Shown one piece after another: positions 15,600-23,252 of a DNA stretch of 52,630 nt. The stretch covers positions 1 to 52,630 of the forward strand of contig JAJFLB010000034.1 in NCBI GenBank assembly GCA_021772915.1. Reading direction: 5' to 3'. The notes under the pieces are model-generated. The model did not search any database. It was not told the origin of the DNA and saw only the letters and a program-made list of their open reading frames with translations. This DNA comes from Gammaproteobacteria bacterium. GTDB lineage: Bacteria; Pseudomonadota; Gammaproteobacteria; Xanthomonadales; SZUA-36. Numbering within the stretch: the stretch's first letter is position 1; every line of letters begins with the position of its first letter. A program made the position numbers and the translations under genes.

Positions 15600-15613
15600 C
15601 TAAAACGTTATGC
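15555..15613 (+). other. attC (about 59 bp, damaged left arm)
   Basis: GCATTCATTTCAAAGTACGTTCC replaces the usual ATAACAAATCGTTCAAGT. The CCAGCAAGCTGG stem, CTTAACT and core GTTATGC are kept, but the middle arm is missing. Confidence 0.65.
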
Positions 15614-15627
15614 ACCTAGGATGAAGT

Positions 15628-16176
15628 ATGGCTGATAGATTTATACAACTTAGCGAAAAACACATTGAGTTTATCCGGAATCAACACCTATTCTTTGTGG
15701 GAACTGCTGGGGCTGAGGGATTCATAAACGTTTCACCGAAAGGAATAGATACATTTAGAGTTATAAATGACTCAAAAGTGAGCTGGTTGAATTTGACTGG
15801 GAGTGGTAATGAGACAGCGGCTCACGTGCTAGAAAGCAAACGCATGACGATTATGTTTTGTTCTTTTGATAAACGTCCCATGATTTTGAGAATGTATGGT
15901 GAATCCTCGATTGTCCACCCCCGAGATCAGAAGTGGAATGAGCTCATTGGTCTCTTTCCAGAGCATTTAGGTTCCCGCCAGATTTTTGAACTCGACATAA
16001 AACTGGTTTTAAGCTCTTGTGGTTACGGTGTCCCCTTCTATGAACTGAAAGGCGAGAGACCAACGCTAACCAATTGGGCAGAGAACAAAGGAAAAGACGG
16101 GATCAAGAAGTATTGGGAAGATAGAAATATGCAAAGTTTAAATGGTAGGCCCACAGGTATAACAAAAGATGCATAA
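15628..16176 (+). CDS. Pyridoxamine 5'-phosphate oxidase (PPOX)-like flavoprotein
   Basis: The 182-residue protein shows the split-barrel PPOX pattern: HIEFIRNQHLFFVGTAGAEGFINVSPKG, WLNLTGSGNETAAHVLES and RMTIMFCSFDKRPMILRMYGE. This subgroup binds FMN or F420-type cofactors; the reaction is unknown. A conserved Cys (SSCGYGVPFYEL) is typical of these short homologues. AGGATGAAGT upstream supports ATG 15628. Cytoplasmic. Confidence 0.85.
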   Translation: MADRFIQLSEKHIEFIRNQHLFFVGTAGAEGFINVSPKGIDTFRVINDSKVSWLNLTGSGNETAAHVLESKRMTIMFCSFDKRPMILRMYGESSIVHPRDQKWNELIGLFPEHLGSRQIFELDIKLVLSSCGYGVPFYELKGERPTLTNWAENKGKDGIKKYWEDRNMQSLNGRPTGITKDA

Positions 16177-16263
16177 CAAACCATTCAACCGGACGCGGAA
16201 AGGTTGTGCCGCGCGTTTCCGTGGAAACGTCATCCGGCGCGCCGCTTAACTCAAACGTTATAC
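16171..16263 (+). other. attC (93 bp, GCGCG subfamily)
   Basis: GCATAAC, CATTCAACCGGACGCGG arm, CGTTTCCGTGGAAACG palindrome, CTTAACT and core GTTATAC. Confidence 0.9.
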
Positions 16264-16285
16264 ATACTGTACTGGAGTTAAATAA

Positions 16286-16666
16286 ATGAACCTGAATCAG
16301 GTGACATTGCCAACCGACGATATGGATAGAACTACGGAGTTTTATCGAAGAATGGGTTTTCTCCAGATTGTAGATACTCCTCACTATGCGCGCTTCGAAT
16401 GTACAGAAGGAAGCTCAACATTTTCCGTTAGTTTGGATGAGCGTGGCTTGGAAAACTTCTCAGTGATCTACTTTGAACACGAAAACTTGGATGAACTTGT
16501 TATTGCGCTAAAGACGAAGGGCATAGAATTCGATCAGGATCCCACAGATATGAGTTATTTGTGGAGGGAGGCAATTCTGCATGATCCTTCGGGGAATAAG
16601 ATCAAGCTGTACTCCGCGGGCGAGAACCGTCTAAATCCTCCGTGGCGGGTGGAACGCCATGCATAG
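16286..16666 (+). CDS. VOC-family (glyoxalase/bleomycin-resistance) protein
   Basis: The 126-residue single-domain VOC protein has MNLNQVTLPTDDMDRTTEFYRRMGF at the start and LHDPSGNKIKLYSAGENRLNPPWRV at the end, with the usual DPxGN turn. The metal-site His of the first motif is replaced by Thr or Leu in NQVTLP, so it may lack the typical metal centre. Function unknown; such cassettes are often suspected of roles in resistance to toxic compounds. Confidence 0.85.
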   Translation: MNLNQVTLPTDDMDRTTEFYRRMGFLQIVDTPHYARFECTEGSSTFSVSLDERGLENFSVIYFEHENLDELVIALKTKGIEFDQDPTDMSYLWREAILHDPSGNKIKLYSAGENRLNPPWRVERHA

Positions 16667-16747
16667 CAAATCGTTTAAGTGCGTTTCACCAGCAAGCTGG
16701 CTCCAGTGGACGTGGCTACGCCGCGCCGCTTAACTAAAACGTTATGC
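16661..16747 (+). other. attC (87 bp, degenerate R'')
   Basis: GCATAGC, GTTTAAG, CCAGCAAGCTGG stem, GTGGCTACGCCGC, CTTAACT and core GTTATGC. Confidence 0.85.
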
Positions 16748-16783
16748 GCCACAGAAGAAATCCGAACCAGTGAATGGTGATGC

Positions 16784-17854
16784 GTGGGAAGCTGGCACTT
16801 TGAATTGAAGGAATTAGGCTGGAGCGATTGGTTCGAACAACGGGCTGAATGCAAGCCATCGGTTACTGTCGCCCGAGTTGTTGCCGTCGATCGTGACCAG
16901 CTGTTACTCATGGATCAGACTGGCCCTTTCCGGGCGAAGCTGGCCGGTAGTTACCTGTACCGCCATCACCTGTCCCAGGAATTGCCATGCGTGGGCGACT
17001 GGGTATACGTGGAGAAGCAGCCTGGCGACGACCTTGGACTGATCCACTCGCTTCTGGCGCGAAAGACTATGCTGCGTCGAAGGTCGGCGGGGGAGTCCAT
17101 TGAGTATCAGATGATCGCTGCGAACGTGGACAACGTGATCATCGTGCAGTCCTGTCACTTTGACTTCAATGTGAAACGGTTAGAGCGTTATCTCGTCATG
17201 GTGAGGGATGGTGGGGCAGAACCGTACCTCCTGCTCACCAAAACGGACCTCGTCGAGCCTGCTGTTCTGGACTCCCAGTTGTCAGAGATACGTTCCGCGG
17301 GCATTACGGCCCCGGTAATTACTCTAAGCAACGTCACGCAAGAAGGGGTAGATGATCTCAGGCGGCTGCTGCTGCCAGGAGTGACTTATTGCTTTGTTGG
17401 TTCGTCAGGGGTTGGCAAGAGCACGTTGATCAATCAGTTGATTGGCCGTGCGTTGCTGAAAACCAAAGCGGTGAGCGGGACTGGCGAGGGGCGGCATGCG
17501 ACCGTTCGTCGTGAGCTAATTCTCCTCGAAGGTGGCGCTCTGGTTATCGACAATCCGGGGATGCGTGAGCTCGGCATCCTGGGCGCAGAAAGTGGAATAG
17601 ACGGAAGCTTTTCTGACATCACCTCCCTCACATCTAGCTGTCGCTATCGGGACTGCATTCATACACGGGAGCCGGGTTGTGCAGTGCTTGAGGCAGTGAA
17701 GTCTGGCGAAATTAACCAAGATCACTACGAGAACTACATAAAACTAAGGGAAGAGTCAGAGTTTTGCCAGATGTCTTATGCCGAAAAGAGGAAGAAGGAC
17801 CGTGACTTCGGTAGATACATTAAGTCGGCAAAGAAGGATCTAGAGCATGAGTAG
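16784..17854 (+). CDS. rsgA: RsgA-family circularly permuted ribosome GTPase
   Basis: The 356-residue protein has the RsgA order: N-terminal OB-fold (RVVAVDRDQLLLMDQTG...GDWVYVEKQ), then permuted GTPase motifs G4 TKTD (152-155), G1 GSSGVGKS (206-213), switch GTGEGRHATVRRE and G3 DNPG (256-259). The C-terminal zinc domain has C286, C291, H293 and C299. RsgA helps late 30S subunit maturation; it is normally a single-copy chromosomal gene near orn or psd. Here it is a complete cassette gene, starting at GTG 16784, and is probably a second copy or variant. Confidence 0.93.
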   Translation: MGSWHFELKELGWSDWFEQRAECKPSVTVARVVAVDRDQLLLMDQTGPFRAKLAGSYLYRHHLSQELPCVGDWVYVEKQPGDDLGLIHSLLARKTMLRRRSAGESIEYQMIAANVDNVIIVQSCHFDFNVKRLERYLVMVRDGGAEPYLLLTKTDLVEPAVLDSQLSEIRSAGITAPVITLSNVTQEGVDDLRRLLLPGVTYCFVGSSGVGKSTLINQLIGRALLKTKAVSGTGEGRHATVRRELILLEGGALVIDNPGMRELGILGAESGIDGSFSDITSLTSSCRYRDCIHTREPGCAVLEAVKSGEINQDHYENYIKLREESEFCQMSYAEKRKKDRDFGRYIKSAKKDLEHE

Positions 17855-17869
17855 TGTACTGGCAGCGGC

Positions 17870-17930
17870 GCATAACAATTCGCTGCAGCGGACGGCCCTA
17901 ACGGGCCACCGCTGAGCTCAAACGTTATGC
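17870..17930 (+). other. attC (61 bp, foreign subfamily)
   Basis: GCATAAC, AATTCGCTGCAGCGGACGGCCC, GGGCCACCGCTGAGCTC and core GTTATGC. The CGCTGCAGCGG/CCGCTGAGC arms differ from the rest of the array. Confidence 0.85.
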
Positions 17931-17936
17931 AGACAG

Positions 17937-17965
17937 TTGTTGCGTGATGCGCAACACGCTATACT
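17937..17965 (+). promoter_or_regulatory. higBA promoter with overlapping operator
   Basis: TTGTTG (17937-17942) and TATACT (17960-17965) are 17 bases apart. The spacer carries a perfect inverted repeat GTTGCG-TGATG-CGCAAC (17939-17955), a likely HigA binding site for autorepression. The toxin GTG follows 6 bases after the -10, so the transcript would be nearly leaderless. Confidence 0.65.
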
Positions 17966-17971
17966 AACTCT

Positions 17972-18250
17972 GTGATTAAGTCATTCAGACACAAAGGACT
18001 GAAACGTCTCTATGAGACGGGTAAAGCATCTGGCGTCCAGACAGCACATGTTAGTCGATTGAGAATGCAATTAACGGCGCTCGATACGGCCCAGGAAATC
18101 GATGATATGGATATTCCTGGTTTCAAATTACACACGCTGAAAGGCAAACTGAAAGGACGATGGTCAATTTCAGTCAGCGGTAACTGGCGAATCACATTTG
18201 AATTCCGAGAAGGAAACGCTTTTGTTTTAGATTACGAGGATTACCACTAA
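17972..18250 (+). CDS. higB: HigB-family toxin
   Basis: The 92-residue RelE-superfamily toxin has IKSFRHKGLKRLYETGKASGV, the DIPGFKLHTLKGKLKGRWSISVSGNWRITFEF core and a C-terminal DYEDYH. It matches HigB, a ribosome-dependent mRNA endonuclease. The toxin-first order is typical of HigBA. Starts at GTG 17972; its stop overlaps the next start. Confidence 0.92.
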   Translation: MIKSFRHKGLKRLYETGKASGVQTAHVSRLRMQLTALDTAQEIDDMDIPGFKLHTLKGKLKGRWSISVSGNWRITFEFREGNAFVLDYEDYH

Positions 18251-18543
18251 TGGTTATGCACAATCCACCACATCCGGGCGAGTTTATTCGCTCAGTTTAT
18301 TTAGAGCCCTTTGGCATGAGTGCACGCGCTTTAGCCGATAGTTTGGCTGTGTCGCCGTCTACTCTAAACAGGATCATTACTGGCAAAAGCGGGATCAGCC
18401 CCGATATGGCACTGCGGTTGTCAAAGGCGCTGGGAAGATCTGCGGAGAGTTGGCTCGCTATGCAGGATCATTTCGATCTTTGGCAGGCCAAGCAACACGC
18501 AGAGCTTGATCGCGTGCAGCGCATTGAATTTGCGGCTGCATAA
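18250..18543 (+). CDS. higA: HigA-family antitoxin
   Basis: The 97-residue XRE-type HTH protein (HNPPHPGEFIRSVYLEPFGMSARALADSLAVSPSTLNRIITGKSG) matches HigA/VapI. It binds HigB and the promoter repeat. Start ATG 18250 overlaps the higB stop; ATG 18256 is also possible. The stop lies in the collapsed attC. Confidence 0.92.
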   Translation: MVMHNPPHPGEFIRSVYLEPFGMSARALADSLAVSPSTLNRIITGKSGISPDMALRLSKALGRSAESWLAMQDHFDLWQAKQHAELDRVQRIEFAAA

Positions 18544-18557
18544 CTAAAACGTCATGT
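18538..18557 (+). other. Collapsed attC (20 bp)
   Basis: GCATAAC-TAAAAC-GTCATGT. R'' is fused to the end of L' and a mutated R' core. Same 7+6+7 structure as 10131-10150; probably no longer recombines, which would lock the higBA and DUF1428 cassettes together. Confidence 0.65.
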
Positions 18558-18616
18558 GCCAATTAGTAAATTGACGCATTGGTGCCACCATGAAACAAAA
18601 TGAAGGAGACAAACCT

Positions 18617-18973
18617 ATGCCATATGTCGATGGATACGTGCTGGCTGTTCCGAGGAAGAACAGGCCGGAGTACGTAAAGCTTGCTGAAGAGTCAGCCGTT
18701 GTATTCAAAGCCCATGGTGCTTTGTCAGTCGTAGAAAATTGGGCAGATGATGTGCCTGATGGTGAGATCACCTCTCTGCCCATGGCTGTTAAGTGTGAGG
18801 AAGGAGAGGACGTTGTTTTCTCGTGGATTATTTGGCCATCTCGAGAAGCCCGGGATGTTGGAAATAAAGCTGCGATGAAGGATCCTCGATTGCAAGGTTG
18901 GGATTTAAGTAAGATGCCCTTTGATGGAAAGCGAATGATATTTGGCGGATTTAATACAATTGTCGAACTTTAG
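18617..18973 (+). CDS. DUF1428 family protein
   Basis: The 118-residue protein matches DUF1428: MPYVDGYVLAVPRKNRPEY, then AVVFKAHGALSVVENWADDVP, then IIWPSREARDVGNKAAMKDPRL and MPFDGKRMIFGGFNTIVE. The fold is a dimeric alpha-beta barrel; function unknown. GAAGGAGAC 7 bases before ATG 18617 decides this start over 18590. Cytoplasmic. Confidence 0.9.
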   Translation: MPYVDGYVLAVPRKNRPEYVKLAEESAVVFKAHGALSVVENWADDVPDGEITSLPMAVKCEEGEDVVFSWIIWPSREARDVGNKAAMKDPRLQGWDLSKMPFDGKRMIFGGFNTIVEL

Positions 18974-18997
18974 TTTTCCATTTCCATTCAGCCGGTC

Positions 18998-19057
18998 ACA
19001 TAACAATTCTTTTAAGGCGGACGCCCTAAACGGCGCCGCTTAATTAAGACGTTATAT
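18998..19057 (+). other. attC (60 bp)
   Basis: ACATAAC, TTTTAAGGCGGACGCC arm, GGCGCCGCTTAATT and core GTTATAT. Confidence 0.85.
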
Positions 19058-19142
19058 GTTGTGAACCATTTTGAGCCCCTTGTGTTCATACATAAACACT
19101 TACTCACATCCGCTAAGCAGCCATAACAAGAAGGACATACAC

Positions 19143-19496
19143 ATGAAGAGAATTCTCATAATCTTGCTCTTCCTGTTTTCTGGTTACGTTAACGCAGACA
19201 ATGAAGTTTTTGTCTTCGACTCCGAAATAATTGTCGATTCTAGAGTAATTGGCTCGCCTGTCCTTACAGTGAACGCTGGAGAAGAAGCCACGTTGGTAAT
19301 TCAAGATGTTTACGAATTGTCTCTTTTGGCCACACCAACTGAAAGTGGGGCGGTGTTGGTATCAGCAGACCTGACAATAGACAAGGAAACTGTTTCTCCT
19401 AGAGTTTTGGTAAACCTTGGTCAGAAATTCCGTATGGGAATCGGCAAAACGGTAATATCAATGACGATCAGACAGCAATCACAAGATGACATATAG
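19143..19496 (+). CDS. Exported hypothetical protein
   Basis: The 117-residue protein has signal peptide MKRILIILLFLFSGYVNA and a mature, strand-rich domain (FDSEIIVDSRVIGSPVLTVNAGEEATL...SADLTIDKETVSPRVLVNLGQKF). The pattern of 'define, assign default, apply modulus' strands is like small periplasmic beta-sandwich proteins, but I know no family. AGAAGGA upstream supports ATG 19143. Stop lies in the next attC. Confidence 0.65.
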   Translation: MKRILIILLFLFSGYVNADNEVFVFDSEIIVDSRVIGSPVLTVNAGEEATLVIQDVYELSLLATPTESGAVLVSADLTIDKETVSPRVLVNLGQKFRMGIGKTVISMTIRQQSQDDI

Positions 19497-19583
19497 CAAT
19501 TCATTCAACCGGACGCCGGAAAGTGCGGTGGTGCGTTTCCGCGGAAACGTCGTGCTGCGCGCCGGTTAATCCGGACGTTAGGC
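19491..19583 (+). other. attC (93 bp, GCGCG subfamily)
   Basis: ATATAGC, CATTCAACCGGACGCCGG arm, CGTTTCCGCGGAAACG palindrome, GTTAATC and core GTTAGGC. Confidence 0.9.
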
Positions 19584-19626
19584 GGGCGCGAGACGGCGAA
19601 AAGCAATTACGTAGAAGGAGGGAGCT

Positions 19627-20151
19627 ATGGTACGCATGAACACGGGGCTTCTGGTGCTTCTGTCACCTTTCCTGATGTTGGAAGTGTCGGGCCAGGCGCA
19701 GGACGACCCACGGAAGGCTCATGGAATATTCACCGGCGAGATCAAGCCCGTGGTTTATGTGACCGACGTTGAAAAGAGTGCGCCCTTCTTTCGCGACGTG
19801 TTGGGGTTCGCCTTCGAGGGCTTTGCCAACTTGGATGGGCGCCCGTACTACGCGGAAATGGTCGCAGCGGGGGTCAAGTTAGGCTTGCACGAACCGACAT
19901 CGACAGAGCAGGAGACCAGGATCGGGCAGCAGCGTCTGTATTTTCGGGTCGAGGATTTGGGCACACACCGTTCACGCGTGCTTGCTTGGGGGGGGAAACC
20001 GGGGGAAATCAAGGTGACTGGCTGGATGGATATGTTCATTGTCCGAGATCCCGATGGAAATGAAATCGTATTCGCAGTTACCGACACTGAACGTCACTCC
20101 AGCAATCCATGGAGCACCAAGGCGCCCGCACCGGTACACGGGAAGGAGTAG
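19627..20151 (+). CDS. Exported VOC/glyoxalase-like protein
   Basis: The 174-residue protein has a signal peptide (MNTGLLVLLSPFLMLEVSGQAQ) and one VOC domain: IKPVVYVTDVEKSAPFFRDVLGFAFE, then EMVAAGVKLGLHEP and FIVRDPDGNEIVFAV. Export is unusual for VOC proteins, which are mostly cytoplasmic. GAAGGAGGGAGC directly upstream supports ATG 19627 or ATG 19636. Substrate unknown. Confidence 0.8.
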   Translation: MVRMNTGLLVLLSPFLMLEVSGQAQDDPRKAHGIFTGEIKPVVYVTDVEKSAPFFRDVLGFAFEGFANLDGRPYYAEMVAAGVKLGLHEPTSTEQETRIGQQRLYFRVEDLGTHRSRVLAWGGKPGEIKVTGWMDMFIVRDPDGNEIVFAVTDTERHSSNPWSTKAPAPVHGKE

Positions 20152-20177
20152 TGAAACTGTGGAATGCAAGATGCGCC

Positions 20178-20234
20178 ACCCAACAGGCGGTTTCAGCGGA
20201 CGCCTGACGGTGCCGCTTAACTAATACGTTATGC
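20178..20234 (+). other. attC (57 bp)
   Basis: ACCCAAC, AGGCGGTTTCAGCGGACG arm, GTGCCGCTTAACT and core GTTATGC. Confidence 0.8.
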
Positions 20235-20251
20235 GATAAAGGGGTCTGATT

Positions 20252-21166
20252 ATGCGAATTAACTACAGTCTCAGCTTTAAGATCATGCTGTGCTGGTTCG
20301 TATTACCAGTCTATGCACAGGCAACAAATCACTCGGAACGTTCCGGTGTAGGAAGTTGTTTTCAGTCCTCAAACACACTATTTGCTCAATCTCCCGATGG
20401 GACGCAAATTGCCTTCGATGTAACCGGCGCTGGGCCAACAATAATCCTATTACATGGAGGAGGAGGCTCACGGCAGAATTGGCACGAGGTCGGATATGTT
20501 GATGGCGCGAAGGATTCATTTCGGGTAATAGCAATGGACATTCGCGGTCACGGGGAGAGCGACAAACCTATCGACCAAGCCTCATATACGACTGATAAAC
20601 TCCTGCAGGACATTCTAGCAGTCGCAGATTCCTGCAGGGCCAAGACCTTTGTCCTGTGGGGTTTCTCATACGGCGGAAATATCTCTCGGTATCTTGCCGC
20701 ACAATCTGACCGTGTGGCGGGATCAATAATCATGGGCATACCCTTTGGCCCTGGGGCCTCCGACGAAGCTCAAACATACATTGATAATATGGAAAACCAT
20801 TGGAGACCTATATTAAGAGCACAAGCAGACAACACCCTTGACTGGGATACACTCTCCAACGAGGAACAAGTGGTTCTTAAAGAAGACAATCCGTCCTTGT
20901 TTTTAGCTTGGCTAGGCGCCATTCTCGAGTGGCCGGCAGTAATACCCAGTGACCTTCATTCCCCGACACTATGGTTGATCGGCTCAGAAAATGAGGTTGG
21001 TGCATTGGCAAGCCTGAGTGAATATCAGGAATCATTGCCGAATTCGGTTCAGGTTCATGTTATTGATGGATTAACACACGAACAGGAATTTACTGAGATT
21101 GACAAGGTACTTCCTGTACTGCTTGAGTTCACTCATGCTGTATCGGGTGGACTAGCCAAGGATTGA
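20252..21166 (+). CDS. Exported alpha/beta hydrolase
   Basis: The 304-residue protein has a signal peptide (about 1-24) and an alpha/beta-hydrolase fold: oxyanion-hole HGGGG (68-72), DIRGHGESDKP, nucleophile elbow GFSYGG (Ser139), and a C-terminal DGLTHEQEF with the likely His. The acid position WLIGSENE carries Glu where Asp is usual. The substrate is unknown; esterase or epoxide-hydrolase-like activity is possible. AAAGGGGTC precedes ATG 20252. Periplasmic. Confidence 0.85.
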   Translation: MRINYSLSFKIMLCWFVLPVYAQATNHSERSGVGSCFQSSNTLFAQSPDGTQIAFDVTGAGPTIILLHGGGGSRQNWHEVGYVDGAKDSFRVIAMDIRGHGESDKPIDQASYTTDKLLQDILAVADSCRAKTFVLWGFSYGGNISRYLAAQSDRVAGSIIMGIPFGPGASDEAQTYIDNMENHWRPILRAQADNTLDWDTLSNEEQVVLKEDNPSLFLAWLGAILEWPAVIPSDLHSPTLWLIGSENEVGALASLSEYQESLPNSVQVHVIDGLTHEQEFTEIDKVLPVLLEFTHAVSGGLAKD

Positions 21167-21204
21167 GAGATGAATGATAGGGAAGTAATTAACGACACCG
21201 GTTC

Positions 21205-21300
21205 GCATAACAAAACGTTCAAGTTCGTTCCGGGCCTGCGGCCCTCCACCGGAAATAGAAATGCTGCGCATTCTTACGCCGCTTAACTAAAACGTTATGC
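21205..21300 (+). other. attC (96 bp)
   Basis: GCATAAC, GTTCAAG, GGGCCTGCGGCCC stem, GAAATGC/GCATTC stem, CTTAACT and core GTTATGC. Confidence 0.9.
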
Positions 21301-21403
21301 CGGCCTGTCACATAAGTGTCATATTGCTGACGCAGTGACAACGCAAAAAGAAATTCGAAACTGATAGACAATATGCGTTCTTTAAATCGTATGAAAGGAA
21401 CGT

Positions 21404-21844
21404 ATGATGGATATCATGATTAATTCAACGCTTATCAGAGAGCTGAGAAAGCAAAGATCTTGGTCACAAGACCAATTGGCTACCGTGGCAGGTCTCAGCT
21501 TACGAACGGTCCAAAGAATAGAGAAGGATGGGGCTTGCTCTCTTGAAACAAGTCAAGCATTGGCGTCAGTATTTGAGCTAGATGTCGCATCATTGCATAT
21601 TGATACCACTTCAGAGCGCGGGGATCGACATGTTCGTAGAGGGCGCTTTTGGGGAATGATCGGAAACACAGTTGGTCTAATTTGCGCCTATTCCGCGATA
21701 ACTTACTCTGTAGTAACTGGAAGCATTAAGGGCTTGGAAGCCGGGCTATGGTACGGAAGTATTGGGCTGTTTTGCGGCCTAACTTATCTAGGAATAAATT
21801 TGCTTAGTGAGTACTTCCGTAAGAATAGAATTGGTTATTGGTAA
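21404..21844 (+). CDS. XRE-type HTH protein with membrane domain
   Basis: The 146-residue protein has an N-terminal XRE helix-turn-helix (LIRELRKQRSWSQDQLATVAGLSLRTVQRIEKDGACSLET, residues about 9-48) and two membrane segments in the second half (WGMIGNTVGLICAYSAITYSVV and GLWYGSIGLFCGLTYLGIN). This HTH-plus-membrane layout suggests a membrane-tethered regulator. AAAGGAA upstream supports ATG 21404 or 21407. Target unknown. Confidence 0.8.
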   Translation: MMDIMINSTLIRELRKQRSWSQDQLATVAGLSLRTVQRIEKDGACSLETSQALASVFELDVASLHIDTTSERGDRHVRRGRFWGMIGNTVGLICAYSAITYSVVTGSIKGLEAGLWYGSIGLFCGLTYLGINLLSEYFRKNRIGYW

Positions 21845-21849
21845 AGCTA

Positions 21850-21947
21850 TATAACAAGCCAATTAAATTTGCACCTTCGGCACCGGACGCAGCAAAGCTG
21901 CGCCAGTTATTGTTTTGCTAAACAACTCGGGGTAGCTCATGTTAGGA
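21850..21947 (+). other. attC, right arm degenerate
   Basis: ATATAAC, CCAATTAAATTTGCACC left arm and the CGCAGCAAAGCTGCG stem are clear. The right arm is altered, and the likely core is GTTAGGA at 21941-21947. Confidence 0.5.
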
Positions 21948-22212
21948 AGATCATTGGACACCGTGTGGAGGATAGTTGTTGGCGGTCTTGCTCAAGTCGC
22001 CACTCGTGTACACGTGGATTCGCGTGGCAGATGATGCCCCGGTTTTGACACTGAGGTTTGGTTCTCAAGTGTTAATGATCTGCTCGTGTGCAGATACTTG
22101 ACTGACGAATATTGCCGTACTTCAACCCGAATGGTGCAATTCACAGCACTCGTGAATCGGAAGGTAACCAAGATGGTGCAATGACTATGCACACACTTGG
22201 AATTGCGAAAAT
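21948..22212 (+). other. Cassette with no recognisable gene
   Basis: About 265 bp between two damaged attC sites. Only short ORFs are present (31 codons from ATG 21939; a 69-codon ORF from 22112 that runs into attC sequence). None has a family signature or a ribosome site. Probably a dead or non-coding cassette. Confidence 0.4.
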
Positions 22213-22296
22213 ACACAGTAAGACGTTAAAGTACGTTCCGCCAGCAAACTGGCTCAACCGGACGCCTAACGTCACCACTCAACTAAAACGTGATGT
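22213..22296 (+). other. attC, both core boxes mutated
   Basis: ACACAGTAAGACGTTAAAGTACGTTCC, CCAGCAAACTGG stem, CAACTAAAAC and GTGATGT in place of GTTATGT. Likely inactive. Confidence 0.65.
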
Positions 22297-22333
22297 TCCA
22301 AACATGGCACCAGCGTACTGAAAGAGATGGTTT

Positions 22334-22864
22334 ATGAACTTCCCATTACCTGAGATGGACCCTTGTTACTTCTGCGAAATCATAAAGGGTAAGGCAGAGC
22401 AATGGAACGTCATCGACCACAATGATCTAACGGTGACGATGCTCAATGGGCGGCAGTTCGAAGTTGGGCAATGCGTTGTTTTGCCGCTCCGACATGCGCC
22501 AACGCTGCTGGACCTGACCCCGGAAGAAGAATCTGCTGTAATGTCTGCTGCTAAGCAACTCACACATGTGATGGTGAGGGAATTTGTCCCTGACGGCGTA
22601 CTTCTTTATCAGAACAACGGCGTTGGTAGCGGACAGGAAGTACCACACTTTCACCTTCATGTTGTTCCGAGGCGTCCGGGAAGCGAGTGGGGCCTTGGCC
22701 CGCCGCACATCGCTCGAGTGGAACAAGGGCGACGTCCAGCCCGTTTTAATCACGAAGCTATTACTGACACTAAACGTCAAACCGTTGAGCACTTACGGCG
22801 GCATTTCGGTTCAGTTCGAAGAGCGCTTCCGAATCTAAGCGACCGCATAACAAAACGTCAATGA
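22334..22864 (+). CDS. HIT-family (histidine triad) protein
   Basis: The 176-residue protein starts MDPCYFCEIIKGKAEQWNVI and has the histidine triad HFHLHVVP (His105, His107, His109). HIT proteins hydrolyse or transfer nucleoside phosphoramidates and dinucleotides. The CxxC near the start (Cys11, Cys14) is common in the zinc-bearing Hint branch. Last cassette of the array: its frame ends in the remaining attC fragment (SDRITKRQ, TGA 22862-22864). Confidence 0.9.
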   Translation: MNFPLPEMDPCYFCEIIKGKAEQWNVIDHNDLTVTMLNGRQFEVGQCVVLPLRHAPTLLDLTPEEESAVMSAAKQLTHVMVREFVPDGVLLYQNNGVGSGQEVPHFHLHVVPRRPGSEWGLGPPHIARVEQGRRPARFNHEAITDTKRQTVEHLRRHFGSVRRALPNLSDRITKRQ

Positions 22865-22870
22865 ACTCCC
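22845..22870 (+). other. Terminal attC fragment, right end of the array
   Basis: GCATAACAAAACGTCAATGA is the left end of an attC (GTTCAAG changed to GTCAATG). No arm or R' core follows, and the sequence passes directly into a gene remnant. Confidence 0.7.
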
Positions 22871-23063
22871 CGGTCAAATAGTTGGTTATTCATGTTCTTC
22901 ACCTCGGTCAATTGCAACGCATCAGGCAGGTATTGCAGTTGTCTATTCGGCCCTAATAGCGGTACTTCGTGATCATGGGATCCCGATGCACGACGCTCTC
23001 GAGCGCGCGAGATACGCAAGCTATATTTCCCAAATAACCAGCGGCGATTTGGTGGAGCTGTAG
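22858..23063 (+). pseudogene. Gene remnant at the array's right junction
   Basis: A frame without ATG is open from the attC fragment to TAG 23061-23063 and reads GQIVGYSCSSPRSIATHQAG, then IAVVYSALIAVLRDHGIPMH, then DALERARYASYISQITSGDL. The composition and helix pattern look like a real protein end. The last part is a little like dual-specificity phosphatases, but Cys and Arg of that signature are not in place. Probably the 3' remnant of a gene cut by rearrangement at the array edge. Confidence 0.45.
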
Positions 23064-23252
23064 CCGCAGCATCCAGAATTGATCGATGACGGGGTCCCTG
23101 CAGTCAGGAAAAGAGCACGTCCGGAGACTGGTATCTAGACGATAACAAGATCGTACCGCTCACCCCTCTCCACCTGCCGCAAACCAATTGCAGCCAAATA
23201 CACCATCCTTCACTATCCTTACCCCCAAACCCGAAACACCCCGAGGTACCCC
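23064..23252. other. Intergenic stretch after the array
   Basis: I see no gene, terminator or attC here. An isolated GATAACAAGATCG at 23141-23153 looks like an R'' box but has no partner. Confidence 0.4.

Noticed and set aside
22112-22321. 69-codon ORF between two damaged attC sites
   Set aside because: Non-ATG start, no ribosome site, half of it is attC sequence.
23141-23153. Isolated attC-like R'' box after the array
   Set aside because: No L'', arm or R' partner; short match expected by chance.
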